DNA of 11,932 bases from CAYYWP01 sp964475125 (GTDB lineage: Bacteria; Desulfobacterota; Binatia; HRBIN30; CADEER01), in the NCBI GenBank assembly GCA_964475125.1, contig CAYYWP010000147.1:1-11932 (forward strand), given 5' to 3'. The notes beneath the pieces were generated by a model. The model was not told where the DNA came from. It worked only from the letters and a program-made list of their open reading frames with translations, and made no database searches. Below, in pieces: positions 1 through 6,960 of the stretch; position 1 is the stretch's first letter; each line of letters opens with the position of its first letter. The position numbers and the translations under genes were made by a program.

Positions 1-180
1 GGGAACGAAATTGTTCTCCCAGAGGAAAAAACCGGCGTAGGGGTGGTCGAGCCAGCGGGCCGCGTTCAGGATGCACCCCAGCGTGATGACGGCGATGATC
101 GGCAGGGATGCCAGCACCAGTGGGGACGGGCGCGGTCGTGCTCCGGGCCTCGCCGCGGCTGGTATGCTCGGCTCGTCCAC
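1..180 (-). CDS. 5' end of a membrane-protein gene, cut by the left edge
   Basis: An open minus-strand frame enters from the left edge. It encodes a short Pro/Arg-rich N terminus, one hydrophobic segment (LVLASLPIIAVITLGCIL), and then NAARWLDHPYAGFFLWENNF, which looks like the exit of a first transmembrane helix followed by a periplasmic loop. I see no stop in this stretch. The start is uncertain: GTG at 180 is chosen; GTG at 117 would clear the divergent lnt gene completely, and ATG at 228 would overlap it heavily. N-terminal membrane segments of this style occur in sensor proteins, but too little is visible to name a family. It is divergent from lnt. Confidence 0.45.
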   Translation of the reverse strand, partial: MDEPSIPAAARPGARPRPSPLVLASLPIIAVITLGCILNAARWLDHPYAGFFLWENNFVP

Positions 181-1648
181 TGGGGCGGCGATTCTGGCAG
201 GTCTCGCCGTCGCCTGCCACACCCTCATGTTCTCGTCTGTCGGCGCGGGCGCGTGGGCGTGGGTGGCGCCGTTGCCGGTGCTGCTCCTGGCCGTCGCCGC
301 GCCGGCTCGGCGGCTGGTGATCGCCGCCTGGGCGATCGGTAGCGCGCAGGCGCTACTGCTCAACGCGCCTTGGCTGTGGCCGGCGATGCGCGACGTCTTC
401 GCCCTGCCCGCGCCGGTCATCGCCGCCATGCTCGCCGTCGAGTCGCAGATCGTCGGCGGCGTTCCGTTCGCCGTGCTCGCCCTGCTGCTCGCGCTCGGCG
501 CCCGGCTGCCGGCGCCGGCCTTCGCGCTCTACGCCCCGGCGGCGTGGGTCGCGGTCGAGTACGGGCGCGCCCACTGCCCGCTCAGCGCCCCGTGGGGGCT
601 GCTCGGATCGGCGCTCTCCGAGTGGCTCGTGCCGGCTCAGGTGGCGGACCTCGGTGGCGTCTATGCCGTGTCGTTTCTCGCCGTCCTGCCCAGCGCCGCA
701 CTCGTCGCCCTGCTCTACCGAGGCCGCAGCCGCTCAGCCCTCGCCGCCGTCGCCGTCGCCGCGCTGCTGCTCGTCGCGGCGCTCGCATACGGCGCCTGGC
801 GCCTGCGCGAGGTGCGAGCCGAGATGGCCGCCGCGCCCACCTGGCGGATCGCGCTCGTCCACGCCGAGCTCGCCAACCCCGAGCGGTTGGCGGGGCCGCG
901 TGCGCTCGACAACATCGAGCGTCACCTCGTCCTCGCCCCACCCAGCGACGTGCCGCTCGACCTCGTCGTCTGGCCCGAGAACACCGTCAGCGTCTTGCTG
1001 GAGGACAACCCGGCGCTGGTGCGGCGCATCGCCGTGCCGGCGCATCGCGCCCCCCACCTCGTCGGCGGCCCACGGCTGGTCGGCGACGCGCCGCGCGCGT
1101 TGCGCGCCTCGGCGTTCGCGATCGGCGCCGACGGGATCGCCGCGACCTACGACAAGCGCCGCCTGGTGCCGCTGGCGGAGACCGGCGGTGGCGGCTGGGC
1201 GCCGCTGCTCGGCTTCGGCACCGGGGAGGGCGCCGGCCGGTTCGAGATCGGCGGCGTGTGCATCGCTCCGTCGATCTGCTTCGAAGCCGTCTTCCCCGAG
1301 CTGGCCCGTGCCGACGTGCGCGGCGGCGCCGCCCTGCTCGTCAACCTCAGCAACGACGCCTGGTTTACGCCCGGGGTCGGACCGCGCCTGCACTTTCTCT
1401 TCACTCGCCTGCGTGCCATCGAAACGCGGCGCGCCTTGGCACGGGTCGCCAACGGCGGCATCACCGCCCTGGTCCTCCCCGACGGCCGCCTGGCCGCCAG
1501 CAGCACCGGCCCCCCGGGCGCGCTCCTCGTCAGCGCCCCGCTACTGCACGCGCTGTCACCGTACACTCGCCTCGGCGACGCCTTCGCCTGGCTCTGCATC
1601 GCCGCAACCGCGTGTGGGGCGATCGCGGCCCGGCTGCGGCAAGGGTGA
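164..1648 (+). CDS. lnt: Apolipoprotein N-acyltransferase (Lnt)
   Basis: Lnt transfers an acyl chain from phospholipid to the N-terminal cysteine of apolipoproteins in the inner membrane, the last step of lipoprotein maturation. Counted from ATG 164 the protein has 494 residues, close to the usual ~510. The N-terminal ~220 residues are a run of hydrophobic helices. A carbon-nitrogen hydrolase domain follows with the full catalytic triad: Glu272 in WPENT, Lys331 in YDKRRLVPLAE and Cys372 in SICFEAVFPE. Family signatures NLSNDAWF, HFLFTRLRAIE and NGGITALVLPDG come after, then a final C-terminal membrane helix. The usual VQGN-type motif at the domain start is diverged (ALVHAELAN). An in-frame ATG at 71 would add 31 hydrophilic residues and overlap the divergent gene, so I prefer 164; neither start has a good ribosome-binding site. 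It stands alone and is convergent with the SnoaL-like gene. Confidence 0.88.
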   Translation: MLGSSTGAAILAGLAVACHTLMFSSVGAGAWAWVAPLPVLLLAVAAPARRLVIAAWAIGSAQALLLNAPWLWPAMRDVFALPAPVIAAMLAVESQIVGGVPFAVLALLLALGARLPAPAFALYAPAAWVAVEYGRAHCPLSAPWGLLGSALSEWLVPAQVADLGGVYAVSFLAVLPSAALVALLYRGRSRSALAAVAVAALLLVAALAYGAWRLREVRAEMAAAPTWRIALVHAELANPERLAGPRALDNIERHLVLAPPSDVPLDLVVWPENTVSVLLEDNPALVRRIAVPAHRAPHLVGGPRLVGDAPRALRASAFAIGADGIAATYDKRRLVPLAETGGGGWAPLLGFGTGEGAGRFEIGGVCIAPSICFEAVFPELARADVRGGAALLVNLSNDAWFTPGVGPRLHFLFTRLRAIETRRALARVANGGITALVLPDGRLAASSTGPPGALLVSAPLLHALSPYTRLGDAFAWLCIAATACGAIAARLRQG

Positions 1649-1693
1649 TGCCGCTAGCGCCGACGGAGCGCGTTGCGGCACAGGCAGTCTCCG

Positions 1694-1708
1694 CGGGCCG
1701 AGAGCCCG
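1694..1708 (+). terminator. Weak hairpin downstream of lnt
   Basis: A 5-bp GC stem (CGGGC/GCCCG) with a CGAGA loop lies 45 bases after the lnt stop. No T-run follows, so at most it is a weak or factor-assisted terminator. Confidence 0.25.
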
Positions 1709-1710
1709 TG

Positions 1711-1770
1711 TGAACGCCGATGTTCCGAACCCGTGTCTCGCCCCCCCTCAACAGTGTTCATCGGCGTTCA
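1711..1770. repeat. 12-bp perfect inverted repeat in the convergent gap
   Basis: TGAACGCCGATG (1711-1722) is exactly complementary to CATCGGCGTTCA (1759-1770), with 36 bases between the arms. It fills the gap between the convergent lnt and SnoaL-like genes. The right arm continues as CATCGGCGTTCATCTGTGG, a wording I recall, without being able to check, from dispersed intergenic repeats in several high-GC phyla. It could be a dispersed repeat or a bidirectional terminator-like structure, although there is no T-run. Confidence 0.5.
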
Positions 1771-1810
1771 TCTGTGGTTCTCTTTTCTCGCTGCGCGTGT
1801 CTCTGCGCAG

Positions 1811-2221
1811 CTATGACCGCGATCGGGCAGCGCGCAGAACCTCGAGCAGCTCGCTGCGATCGAAGAAGACCTGGTTGGAGTAGATGAGCCCGGCTCGAAG
1901 TTGCACGGTGCACACTCCCGTCGCATCGACGACGCGCGCGCCGACCGGAATGGAGGCGTGCCAATGGTTGAGGAAACCATCGCGAATCGGGATCGAGCCC
2001 TGGTGCCGCCACACCCAGTTCGGATTGAGTGCCAGCAGACGGGTGAAGTAGGCCAGCAGCGCATCCCGGCCGTGTACTCCCACCGGGATGGCCGGGTCGC
2101 AGTAAAAGGCGTCGGGCGCATAGAACGACACCAGCCGCTCAGGCTGATTGCCGGTCCAGGCCAAAAGCCACGTCTCGGCAAAGGCACGCGCCTCGGCCGA
2201 GTCCATCCCTTCGAACTGCAT
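1811..2221 (-). CDS. SnoaL-like / NTF2-like domain protein
   Basis: This 136-residue protein has the pattern of the SnoaL-like branch of the NTF2 superfamily, small alpha+beta-barrel proteins that include polyketide cyclases and many unassigned enzymes. Visible marks are an N-terminal helix with ETWLLAWTGNQPERLVSFYAPDA, the DPAIPVGVHGRDALLAYFTRLL segment, and a C-terminal sheet ending in LIYSNQVFFDRSELLEVL. The whole length is one domain, as is normal for the family. It lies 24 bases downstream of the MBL-fold gene on the same strand and is probably co-transcribed with it. An internal ATG at 2206 (MDSAEARAF) is a possible alternative start. The substrate cannot be told from the sequence. Confidence 0.8.
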   Translation of the reverse strand: MQFEGMDSAEARAFAETWLLAWTGNQPERLVSFYAPDAFYCDPAIPVGVHGRDALLAYFTRLLALNPNWVWRHQGSIPIRDGFLNHWHASIPVGARVVDATGVCTVQLRAGLIYSNQVFFDRSELLEVLRAARSRS

Positions 2222-2245
2222 GGCGGGTCACTGCGTGCTCAGGGC

Positions 2246-3286
2246 TCAGTTCATCCGCGGCAACGGCTTGTCCTTGTAGTACTCGTGCACGGCTTTCAGG
2301 TTCTGCTGGTGCACTTCCCGATACGGTTCGTAGAGGCTCACCGAACCGTTCTTCACGGCAGGCTCGATGAAGGCTTCCAGCGGGCTGTCGAGGTAGCCCG
2401 CCTGCTTGGCGCGGCTCACCATCGCGGTGATGTAGTCGATGGTGGCATCGATCAGCGTCTGGCGATACCCGCCGCCGCGAATCACCTCGGGGTCGCCGTG
2501 ATTCGGATAGATCCGCTCGGCGCGCAGCTCCTTGAGCTTGCGGAGGTTGCGCACATGTTCCGGCAGGTCGGCGACCTCGACCATATAGGTCACCGAGTCC
2601 TCCAGCGTGTCGCCGGCGAGCAGGATCCGGTCGGCCGGGATCAGCACCACGGTCCCGTCGGCCGTGTGGATGTTGACGTTGTGCAGCTCGATCTTGAGAT
2701 CATCGAGATACAGATCCATCCGGCCGTGGTACACCAGGTTGGGAAGGATCAGCGGGGTGACGCCGGGCGGACCGAACACCTCGCCGGCTTCGATCTTGTC
2801 CTTCAGGCGCACCAGGGTCTCCCGGCCGGCGTCCGAAGCGATGATGTCGCTGTCCCGGTAGATGGCGTTGCCGGCGACGTGGTCCATATGCCAGTGGCTG
2901 AGCACCACGGTGAAGTGGCGAATGCCCAGTGTCTCGAGATGGCCGCGCACCCAGCGCGCCTGCTCGACCGAGGTGAAGGTGTCGAAGACGATCGCGCGGT
3001 CGCGCTTGTGGATGGCGTACGTGGCGATCCCCAGTTTCATCGCCGCATCGTCCACCCAGTTCCACTCGGGGCGTTCGCGCCGGCCGCTCGGATCGCGCCC
3101 GTCGTAGAAAGCGAGGAGATGATCGTTGAGCGCGAAGATGCGGCGCGCGCTAGAGCCCCCTGCCGGGGCAGCCGCTCCTCGATGGGCGCACATGAGCACG
3201 GCACTCAGCGCAACCGCGAAGGCCACCAGGCGCGATGGCCTGGCCGTTGGTTGAAAAAGGCCGCGCTCATGCTGCGACGGGCTCAT
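2246..3286 (-). CDS. Exported MBL-fold metallo-hydrolase
   Basis: This 346-residue protein has the complete metallo-beta-lactamase-fold ligand set: HWHMDH (His131, His133, Asp135, His136), His207 in NVNIHTADG, Asp226 in LLAGDTLED and His263 in YPNHGDP. A binuclear metal hydrolase is therefore expected. Residues about 19-40 form a hydrophobic segment followed by AHRGAAAPAGG, consistent with a Sec signal peptide and a periplasmic location. After the core there is a helical C-terminal extension of about 80 residues. ATG 3286 is the first in-frame ATG I see; the upstream ribosome-binding site is poor. The substrate is unknown: the fold covers lactamases, glyoxalase II, lactonases and others. It heads the pair with the SnoaL-like gene. 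Confidence 0.87.
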   Translation of the reverse strand: MSPSQHERGLFQPTARPSRLVAFAVALSAVLMCAHRGAAAPAGGSSARRIFALNDHLLAFYDGRDPSGRRERPEWNWVDDAAMKLGIATYAIHKRDRAIVFDTFTSVEQARWVRGHLETLGIRHFTVVLSHWHMDHVAGNAIYRDSDIIASDAGRETLVRLKDKIEAGEVFGPPGVTPLILPNLVYHGRMDLYLDDLKIELHNVNIHTADGTVVLIPADRILLAGDTLEDSVTYMVEVADLPEHVRNLRKLKELRAERIYPNHGDPEVIRGGGYRQTLIDATIDYITAMVSRAKQAGYLDSPLEAFIEPAVKNGSVSLYEPYREVHQQNLKAVHEYYKDKPLPRMN

Positions 3287-3332
3287 CCTTCGTCAGGCTC
3301 AGAAGAGCGGGAGATGCAATTGATACAGGCCA

Positions 3333-3845
3333 CTAGAGAGTGCGATGCCAATACCCGACATCAATCCAGCGCCCGAACTTGTAGCCGACTTCCTTGAAGT
3401 GGGCGACCTTTTCCAATCCGCACTTCTCGTGCAGCGCCACGCTGGCCGCGTTCGGCAGGGCGATGCCGCCGATGACGGCGTGCACGCCGCGATCGCGCAG
3501 GATCGGGAAGAGCTGAGCGTACAACATCGATCCGATCCCGCGTCTGCTGTGCGTGGGCTCGACATACACCGAGATCTCCGCCGAGAAACGGTAGGCGCAG
3601 CGCCCTTTCCACCGGCTGGCATATGCGTAGCCGACGACCTGTCCACCGAGCTCGGCAACCAGCCACGGCAACGAGGCTGATCCGACCTCCTCGATCCGCC
3701 GCGCCATTTCCCGCGCCGGGACGGCCTCCTCCTCGAGGCTCACGACCGTACCGGTGACGTAATGGTTGTAGATCGCGGCCAGCGACTCGGCATCTGCGAC
3801 CGTCGCGGCTCGAATCGACGCCTCCTGCTGGATACGGCTGAGCAT
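3333..3845 (-). CDS. GNAT N-acetyltransferase, phosphinothricin acetyltransferase-like
   Basis: This is a full-length 170-residue GNAT enzyme that transfers an acetyl group from acetyl-CoA to an amine. The wording matches the phosphinothricin/methionine sulfoximine acetyltransferase branch: IRAATVADAESLAAIYNHYV at the N terminus, VVGYAYASRWKGR, AYRFSAEISVYV, the acetyl-CoA P-loop HSRRGIGSMLY (residues 99-109), HAVIGGIALPNAASVALHEK, and the closing VGYKFGRWIDVGYW. The natural substrate in this branch is often methionine sulfoximine or a related amino acid, so herbicide resistance should not be assumed. It lies 46 bases upstream of the MBL-fold gene and 116 bases downstream of the cupin, and may be part of the same unit. 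Confidence 0.9.
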   Translation of the reverse strand: MLSRIQQEASIRAATVADAESLAAIYNHYVTGTVVSLEEEAVPAREMARRIEEVGSASLPWLVAELGGQVVGYAYASRWKGRCAYRFSAEISVYVEPTHSRRGIGSMLYAQLFPILRDRGVHAVIGGIALPNAASVALHEKCGLEKVAHFKEVGYKFGRWIDVGYWHRTL

Positions 3846-3961
3846 CGAGTGAAGTCCGTCGAACCGACTCCATCACCCGTCGTGGCCGCCGACGCAAGCG
3901 GGTGCGGGTCGTCGAATCGCCGGCCTGGCCGCGGGTCGCAGGCCCGGATGTGGTCGGCCGG

Positions 3962-4351
3962 TCACCGGGGATCGGGGGCATGCCAGGGCACGGGCAACGG
4001 CTTGCCGTCGCCGGTCTTCACGCGAACCGGCGCCATGCCGAGCGCGGCGACGAGCTTCATCTCCTCATCGGATGTGTTCACGATCTGATGCACCACATCC
4101 GACTCCAGCACCAGCGCGCTATTGGGGCCGAACCGCGTCGTCTGTCCGCCCACCATGCATTCGCCGGAGCCGGTCAGCACCACGATGACCTCTTCGCACG
4201 CGTGGCGGTGGACCGGAGTCGCCGCGCCGGGGGCGATGGTCTGCACCCAGACCTCCATCGATTTCACCCCCTGCAAGTGCCCGCCCACCGTTCGATGCAT
4301 GATACCCGGCATGGCGAACTGCTCGACGTCTTCGATCTTGATGATTGGCAC
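3962..4351 (-). CDS. Small single-domain cupin protein
   Basis: This is a 129-residue protein of one cupin barrel. Motif 1 is visible as PVHRHACEEVIVVLTGSGE, with two His and a Glu as metal ligands; motif 2 is FGPNSALVLESDVVHQIVNTS, with the remaining His. The GTG at 4351 is chosen as start because AGGAGG lies four bases upstream; an in-frame GTG at 4420 would add 23 residues that do not look cupin-like. Cupins of this size bind Fe, Mn or Zn and serve as dioxygenases, isomerases or sugar/ligand-binding proteins; no substrate is indicated. The 140 bases upstream, up to the first attC-like site, hold no gene. Confidence 0.85.
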   Translation of the reverse strand: MPIIKIEDVEQFAMPGIMHRTVGGHLQGVKSMEVWVQTIAPGAATPVHRHACEEVIVVLTGSGECMVGGQTTRFGPNSALVLESDVVHQIVNTSDEEMKLVAALGMAPVRVKTGDGKPLPVPWHAPDPR

Positions 4352-4491
4352 ACGACCTCCTGTATCGCCGGCGTGCCTGACCCTGCTTGGCAGAACACCG
4401 TCTGTACAAACCTGCTCCACTCACGCGACCCGGTCAACGCGAACCTGACCTTCGACCTGTGCACGCGAGGCCGCCATCCGATGTTCAAGTC

Positions 4492-4551
4492 GCGTAACGC
4501 CTGCCATCAGCGGCGGCGCGCTGCGCCGTCGCCTGCCTGCAGTGGTTGTGC
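4492..4551 (-). repeat. attC-like site A (downstream of amidohydrolase)
   Basis: Outer boxes are GCGTAAC and GTTGTGC, both degenerate. Inner arms GCGGCGGCGC and GCGCCGTCGCC pair with an extra T in the right arm. At 60 bp it is one of the two short sites. It ends two bases before the amidohydrolase stop and is the leftmost site, so it marks the left limit of the array. Confidence 0.6.
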
Positions 4552-4552
4552 C

Positions 4553-5368
4553 TCATTGCGGTCCAATCTTGAAGAGCCTTTGGGCGTTGCCAGCCAGGAA
4601 CAACTCCCGCGCTTCATCAGCGAGGCACAGTGAATCGAGTCCTTCCAAAGCCTTTGCCGGCGCGATCATTGGGTAATTCGTGCCAAACAAGACCTTGCGT
4701 CGGCCATGCCCGCGCATGAACTCGACGAGCGCGGGGGGGTAACGTTTGACCGTGTAGGCCGAGGTGTCGACATGAATGTTCTCGTGCTTCGTGGCTACGG
4801 CGATGGCTTCATCAGTCCACGGATAACCGATGTGCCCGCCGACGATCACGAGCTCCGGGAAATCGATCGCCACCTGATCCAGGTAGATCGGGCGGCCGAC
4901 CTCGGAAGGCATGAGCGGTCCCGTATGCCCGATCTGCGTGCAAAACGGCACCCCGAGTTCGCAGCATGCCGCGTAGACAGGATAGAAGCGGCGATCTGTC
5001 GGAGGCACTTCCCAAAGCCAGGGCAAGACTCGGATGGCTTTGAAACCGAGCTCATGGATGCACCGCCGCGCCTCTCGCATCGCCGCCATCGGCTTGGCGA
5101 TATCGACAGAGCCCACGCCCAGTAGCCGGTCCGGTGCCTCGGCGACGAAGCCCGCGACCTCGTCGTTAGAGATCATGACGTTGCGCGGGGCCACCCAAGC
5201 CGAGATCAAAGCCTGATCGACCTTGGCCTCATCCATGAGTGCCACCGTCATCTTCACGGGCAACTCGACGGATGGAACTGGAGTCTTGGTCCAGCGACGC
5301 AGCGACTCGAAGATCGGATCCTGCAAATGCCGTAAGGTGGGATGCTGCGCCCACGCGTCGATGATCAC
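4553..5368 (-). CDS. Amidohydrolase-2 family protein with altered metal ligands
   Basis: This 271-residue protein looks like a TIM-barrel of the amidohydrolase-2 (ACMSD/gamma-resorcylate decarboxylase-like) family. It has the N-terminal strand MIIDAWAQHP, GSVDIAKP, the helix-strand GFKAIRVLPWLWEVPP, FCTQIGHTGP (His147), IVGGHIGYPW (His179) and VLFGTNYPM. The usual N-terminal D-x-H-x-H reads D-A-W-A-Q-H, and the usual final Asp of the G-S/T-D-W/Y-P motif is Asn231, so metal binding is probably changed. The start is GTG 5368, with GGGAG about ten bases upstream. It lies 18 bases after the ABM-domain gene and shares its cassette. A hydrolase or decarboxylase acting on a cyclic or aromatic substrate is a guess. 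Confidence 0.85.
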   Translation of the reverse strand: MIIDAWAQHPTLRHLQDPIFESLRRWTKTPVPSVELPVKMTVALMDEAKVDQALISAWVAPRNVMISNDEVAGFVAEAPDRLLGVGSVDIAKPMAAMREARRCIHELGFKAIRVLPWLWEVPPTDRRFYPVYAACCELGVPFCTQIGHTGPLMPSEVGRPIYLDQVAIDFPELVIVGGHIGYPWTDEAIAVATKHENIHVDTSAYTVKRYPPALVEFMRGHGRRKVLFGTNYPMIAPAKALEGLDSLCLADEARELFLAGNAQRLFKIGPQ

Positions 5369-5386
5369 GTGCGTTAACTCCCGAGG

Positions 5387-5758
5387 CTACGGGCCGACAC
5401 AGAGGTTCGGAACCGTAAGGCGCTCGAAGAGGTGTGGAGACGCCACGGCCGAAGACGGGTAGTTCCCCAAGGCACTCTTGAAGTCGGGATGGCTGAACGC
5501 GGCGCGGAAATGAGCCACGGACTCCCAAATTGCGTAGTTCAGGAACACCGTGCTGCCCGCGATACCGCGGTGCAATTGAGTTGAGATGTAGCCAGGCTGC
5601 TGCTTCATCCAAGTGGCGTCCGCTGCCCAGGCCGCGAGCAAGGCGGGAATGTCTCCTTCCGCGACGGTGAACACGTTCACCAAGACCACTGGCGCCTGCT
5701 CGGTGTGAAGTTGTTGAAAGATCGGAACGACCGGATCGAGGGGTTTGAGTTGAAGCAC
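5387..5758 (-). CDS. Antibiotic-biosynthesis-monooxygenase (ABM) domain protein
   Basis: This 123-residue protein has the dimeric alpha+beta-barrel ABM pattern: PVVLVNVFTVAEGDIPALLAAW, then KQQPGYISTQLHRG, then FLNYAIWESVAHFRAAFSHPDF. Members are cofactor-free monooxygenases, haem-degrading enzymes or unassigned dimeric-barrel proteins. No haem-degrading signature can be seen, so only the fold is claimed. The start is GTG 5758, with AGGAG eight bases upstream; the nearby ATG is out of frame. It is the first gene of a two-gene cassette with the amidohydrolase, 18 bases apart, which suggests translation from one message and perhaps successive steps on one small molecule. Confidence 0.85.
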   Translation of the reverse strand: MLQLKPLDPVVPIFQQLHTEQAPVVLVNVFTVAEGDIPALLAAWAADATWMKQQPGYISTQLHRGIAGSTVFLNYAIWESVAHFRAAFSHPDFKSALGNYPSSAVASPHLFERLTVPNLCVGP

Positions 5759-5819
5759 GAGTCATTCTCCTTTGGTAAGGGGGGTCGGAGGAGGCGGCCT
5801 TCGTGGATCGCGTAGAGCG

Positions 5820-5904
5820 GTCTAACGCGTGGGCGATGACCTGCCGGCGCAGGATACTGCGCGACGAGCAGCTCAAGCCGGTTGGGTCCATCGCCTTGTC
5901 AGGC
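5820..5904 (-). repeat. attC-like site B
   Basis: Boxes are GTCTAAC (perfect RYYYAAC) and GTCAGGC (one change from GTTRRRY). The arms GGCGATGACC and GGTCCATCGCC pair with one extra C in the right arm. The end lies one base from the stop of the small membrane-protein gene. Its interior (CCGGCGCAGG, GCTCAAGCCGGT) resembles site F, not the other sites. Confidence 0.75.
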
Positions 5905-5905
5905 G

Positions 5906-6280
5906 TCACCATACGATCACCCATCGGGGCTCGAAACCGCTCACTATGCAGCCTCCGCCCACGAACTCTCCGCGCTTTTCAGCAGCGAATCCCTCCTCTG
6001 GCAGCGTGCCCATCACCAGTGGCACGACACGAGGCGGCCCTTGGACTGAACGGAAGCTCACGTCCAACGGGGACACAGTCGCCGCGATCCAAGCGCAGAG
6101 AGATCCGATGACGAGACCCCGTCGGGATCGGAAGCCACGGAAGGCGAGCACCACGACCAACGCGACGCCTAGAAGAACGGATAGCAAGCGATAGGCGACG
6201 GCACCCCAGACGAGGGCGGCCAGGACTCCCAGCGTGACAACGATGACCTTGAGGACCGCTGTGGAGATTCTGTGGGCCAT
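5906..6280 (-). CDS. Small membrane protein of unknown function
   Basis: This 124-residue protein has two or three hydrophobic segments: about residues 8-27 (LKVIVVTLGVLAALVWGAVA), 30-47 (YRLLSVLLGVALVVVLAF), and a weaker one near 54-67 (GLVIGSLCAWIAATVS) after a positively charged RGFRSRRG turn. The soluble tail of about 55 residues has no motif I recognise. The ATG lies 14 bases inside the cassette boundary of site C and has no clear ribosome-binding site; the stop abuts site B. It is therefore a tightly packed single-gene cassette. The GC content looks somewhat lower than that of lnt or the cysteine synthase gene. Confidence 0.7.
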   Translation of the reverse strand: MAHRISTAVLKVIVVTLGVLAALVWGAVAYRLLSVLLGVALVVVLAFRGFRSRRGLVIGSLCAWIAATVSPLDVSFRSVQGPPRVVPLVMGTLPEEGFAAEKRGEFVGGGCIVSGFEPRWVIVW

Positions 6281-6288
6281 CTGAACAC

Positions 6289-6382
6289 GCCTAACTTCGG
6301 CGCTTCACCGGCGCGGGCCGGAATGCGCCGGCTCCCGTCTTCGGCTGCAGGGCCCGCGTCGGTTGCACCGCCTCAGTTGGGC
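6289..6382 (-). repeat. attC-like site C
   Basis: Boxes are GCCTAAC and GTTGGGC, both fitting the consensus. The inner arms CGCGGGCC and GGCCCGCG pair perfectly, followed by an extra T in the right arm. The length is 94 bp. It is one of the best-preserved sites and is the downstream site of the SRPBCC-VOC cassette. The 107 bases between it and the VOC stop show no gene. Confidence 0.82.
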
Positions 6383-6489
6383 GTGGAATGCAGACTTGAG
6401 GCACCCAGCTCACTGACTCGTTCTCTCCAAGTGTCGATCGGATCTTTACGCGAGATCGCGTGGATCAGGAAGCGGGGAAAAGACCAGGT

Positions 6490-6870
6490 TCATATCGGCT
6501 TGCCAGACGCATGGCTTGAGAAAAACGTGATGACATGGCCGGCAGGCTCGCGGACAGTGAAAACCTCATGATCGATCGCCGGGCGAGCTTCGAGCGGTGA
6601 TGGGGCGAGTCCGAGGGCGGCAAAGCGCCGATGGGTTGCATGCAGGTCGTCAACCATGAGGTCGAACGGCGCGTCGCCCGCAACGATTTTGTCCGTCAGC
6701 ATCAGGATCAAGTGTGTGCCGCCTCGCATCTCATAGACGGACACCTGCGGTCCATCGAATATGGGACGCATGCCAATCGCGCGCATGAACCGAGCAGACT
6801 CCTCCATACGGTCTGTCTGCAAAACGACGTGCGCCACGCCCACTGCGGGGCACTGATCGTGCTCACTCAT
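6490..6870 (-). CDS. VOC-family (glyoxalase/dioxygenase-fold) protein
   Basis: This is a 126-residue single-module VOC protein. It starts with the typical first strand VGVAHVVLQTDRMEESARFM, continues with VSVYEMRGGTHLILML and the second-half pattern FDLMVDDLHATHRRFAALG, and ends in HEVFTVREPAGHVITFFSSH. Candidate metal ligands are His14 in the first strand and the His/Glu residues of the later strands. The fold covers glyoxalase I, fosfomycin/bleomycin resistance proteins and extradiol dioxygenases; the type cannot be told here. ATG 6870 is chosen; an in-frame upstream start at 6921 adds residues with no VOC match. It follows the SRPBCC gene in the same cassette. Confidence 0.83.
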   Translation of the reverse strand: MSEHDQCPAVGVAHVVLQTDRMEESARFMRAIGMRPIFDGPQVSVYEMRGGTHLILMLTDKIVAGDAPFDLMVDDLHATHRRFAALGLAPSPLEARPAIDHEVFTVREPAGHVITFFSSHASGKPI

Positions 6871-6960
6871 GATCTTGTCGGGTCTCAGCCAGAAGCGCTC
6901 CGCGTCCAGGACGGCGAGCACCGCGAACCGCTTGCCGGCCAGCTTCGTTGTCGATCCGAT

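Noticed and set aside
370..1883. Long alternative plus-strand frames (447 and 409 residues)
   Set aside because: They overlap lnt in other frames and have Arg/Pro/Ser-rich composition typical of high-GC shadows.
1901..3397. 498-residue plus-strand open frame
   Set aside because: It is antisense to the SnoaL-like and MBL-fold genes, which have clear family motifs; the long openness is a GC-rich shadow and the protein lacks any domain pattern.
3846..3961. Possible site or small gene between the GNAT and cupin genes
   Set aside because: The gap has repeated GTCGTCGAATCG-like wording but no matching palindrome ends and no supported reading frame.
6871..6960. A possible tenth attC between the VOC and SRPBCC genes
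   Set aside because: No RYYYAAC/GTTRRRY pair or shared arm sequence could be found in the 90-base gap, so the two genes are treated as one cassette.
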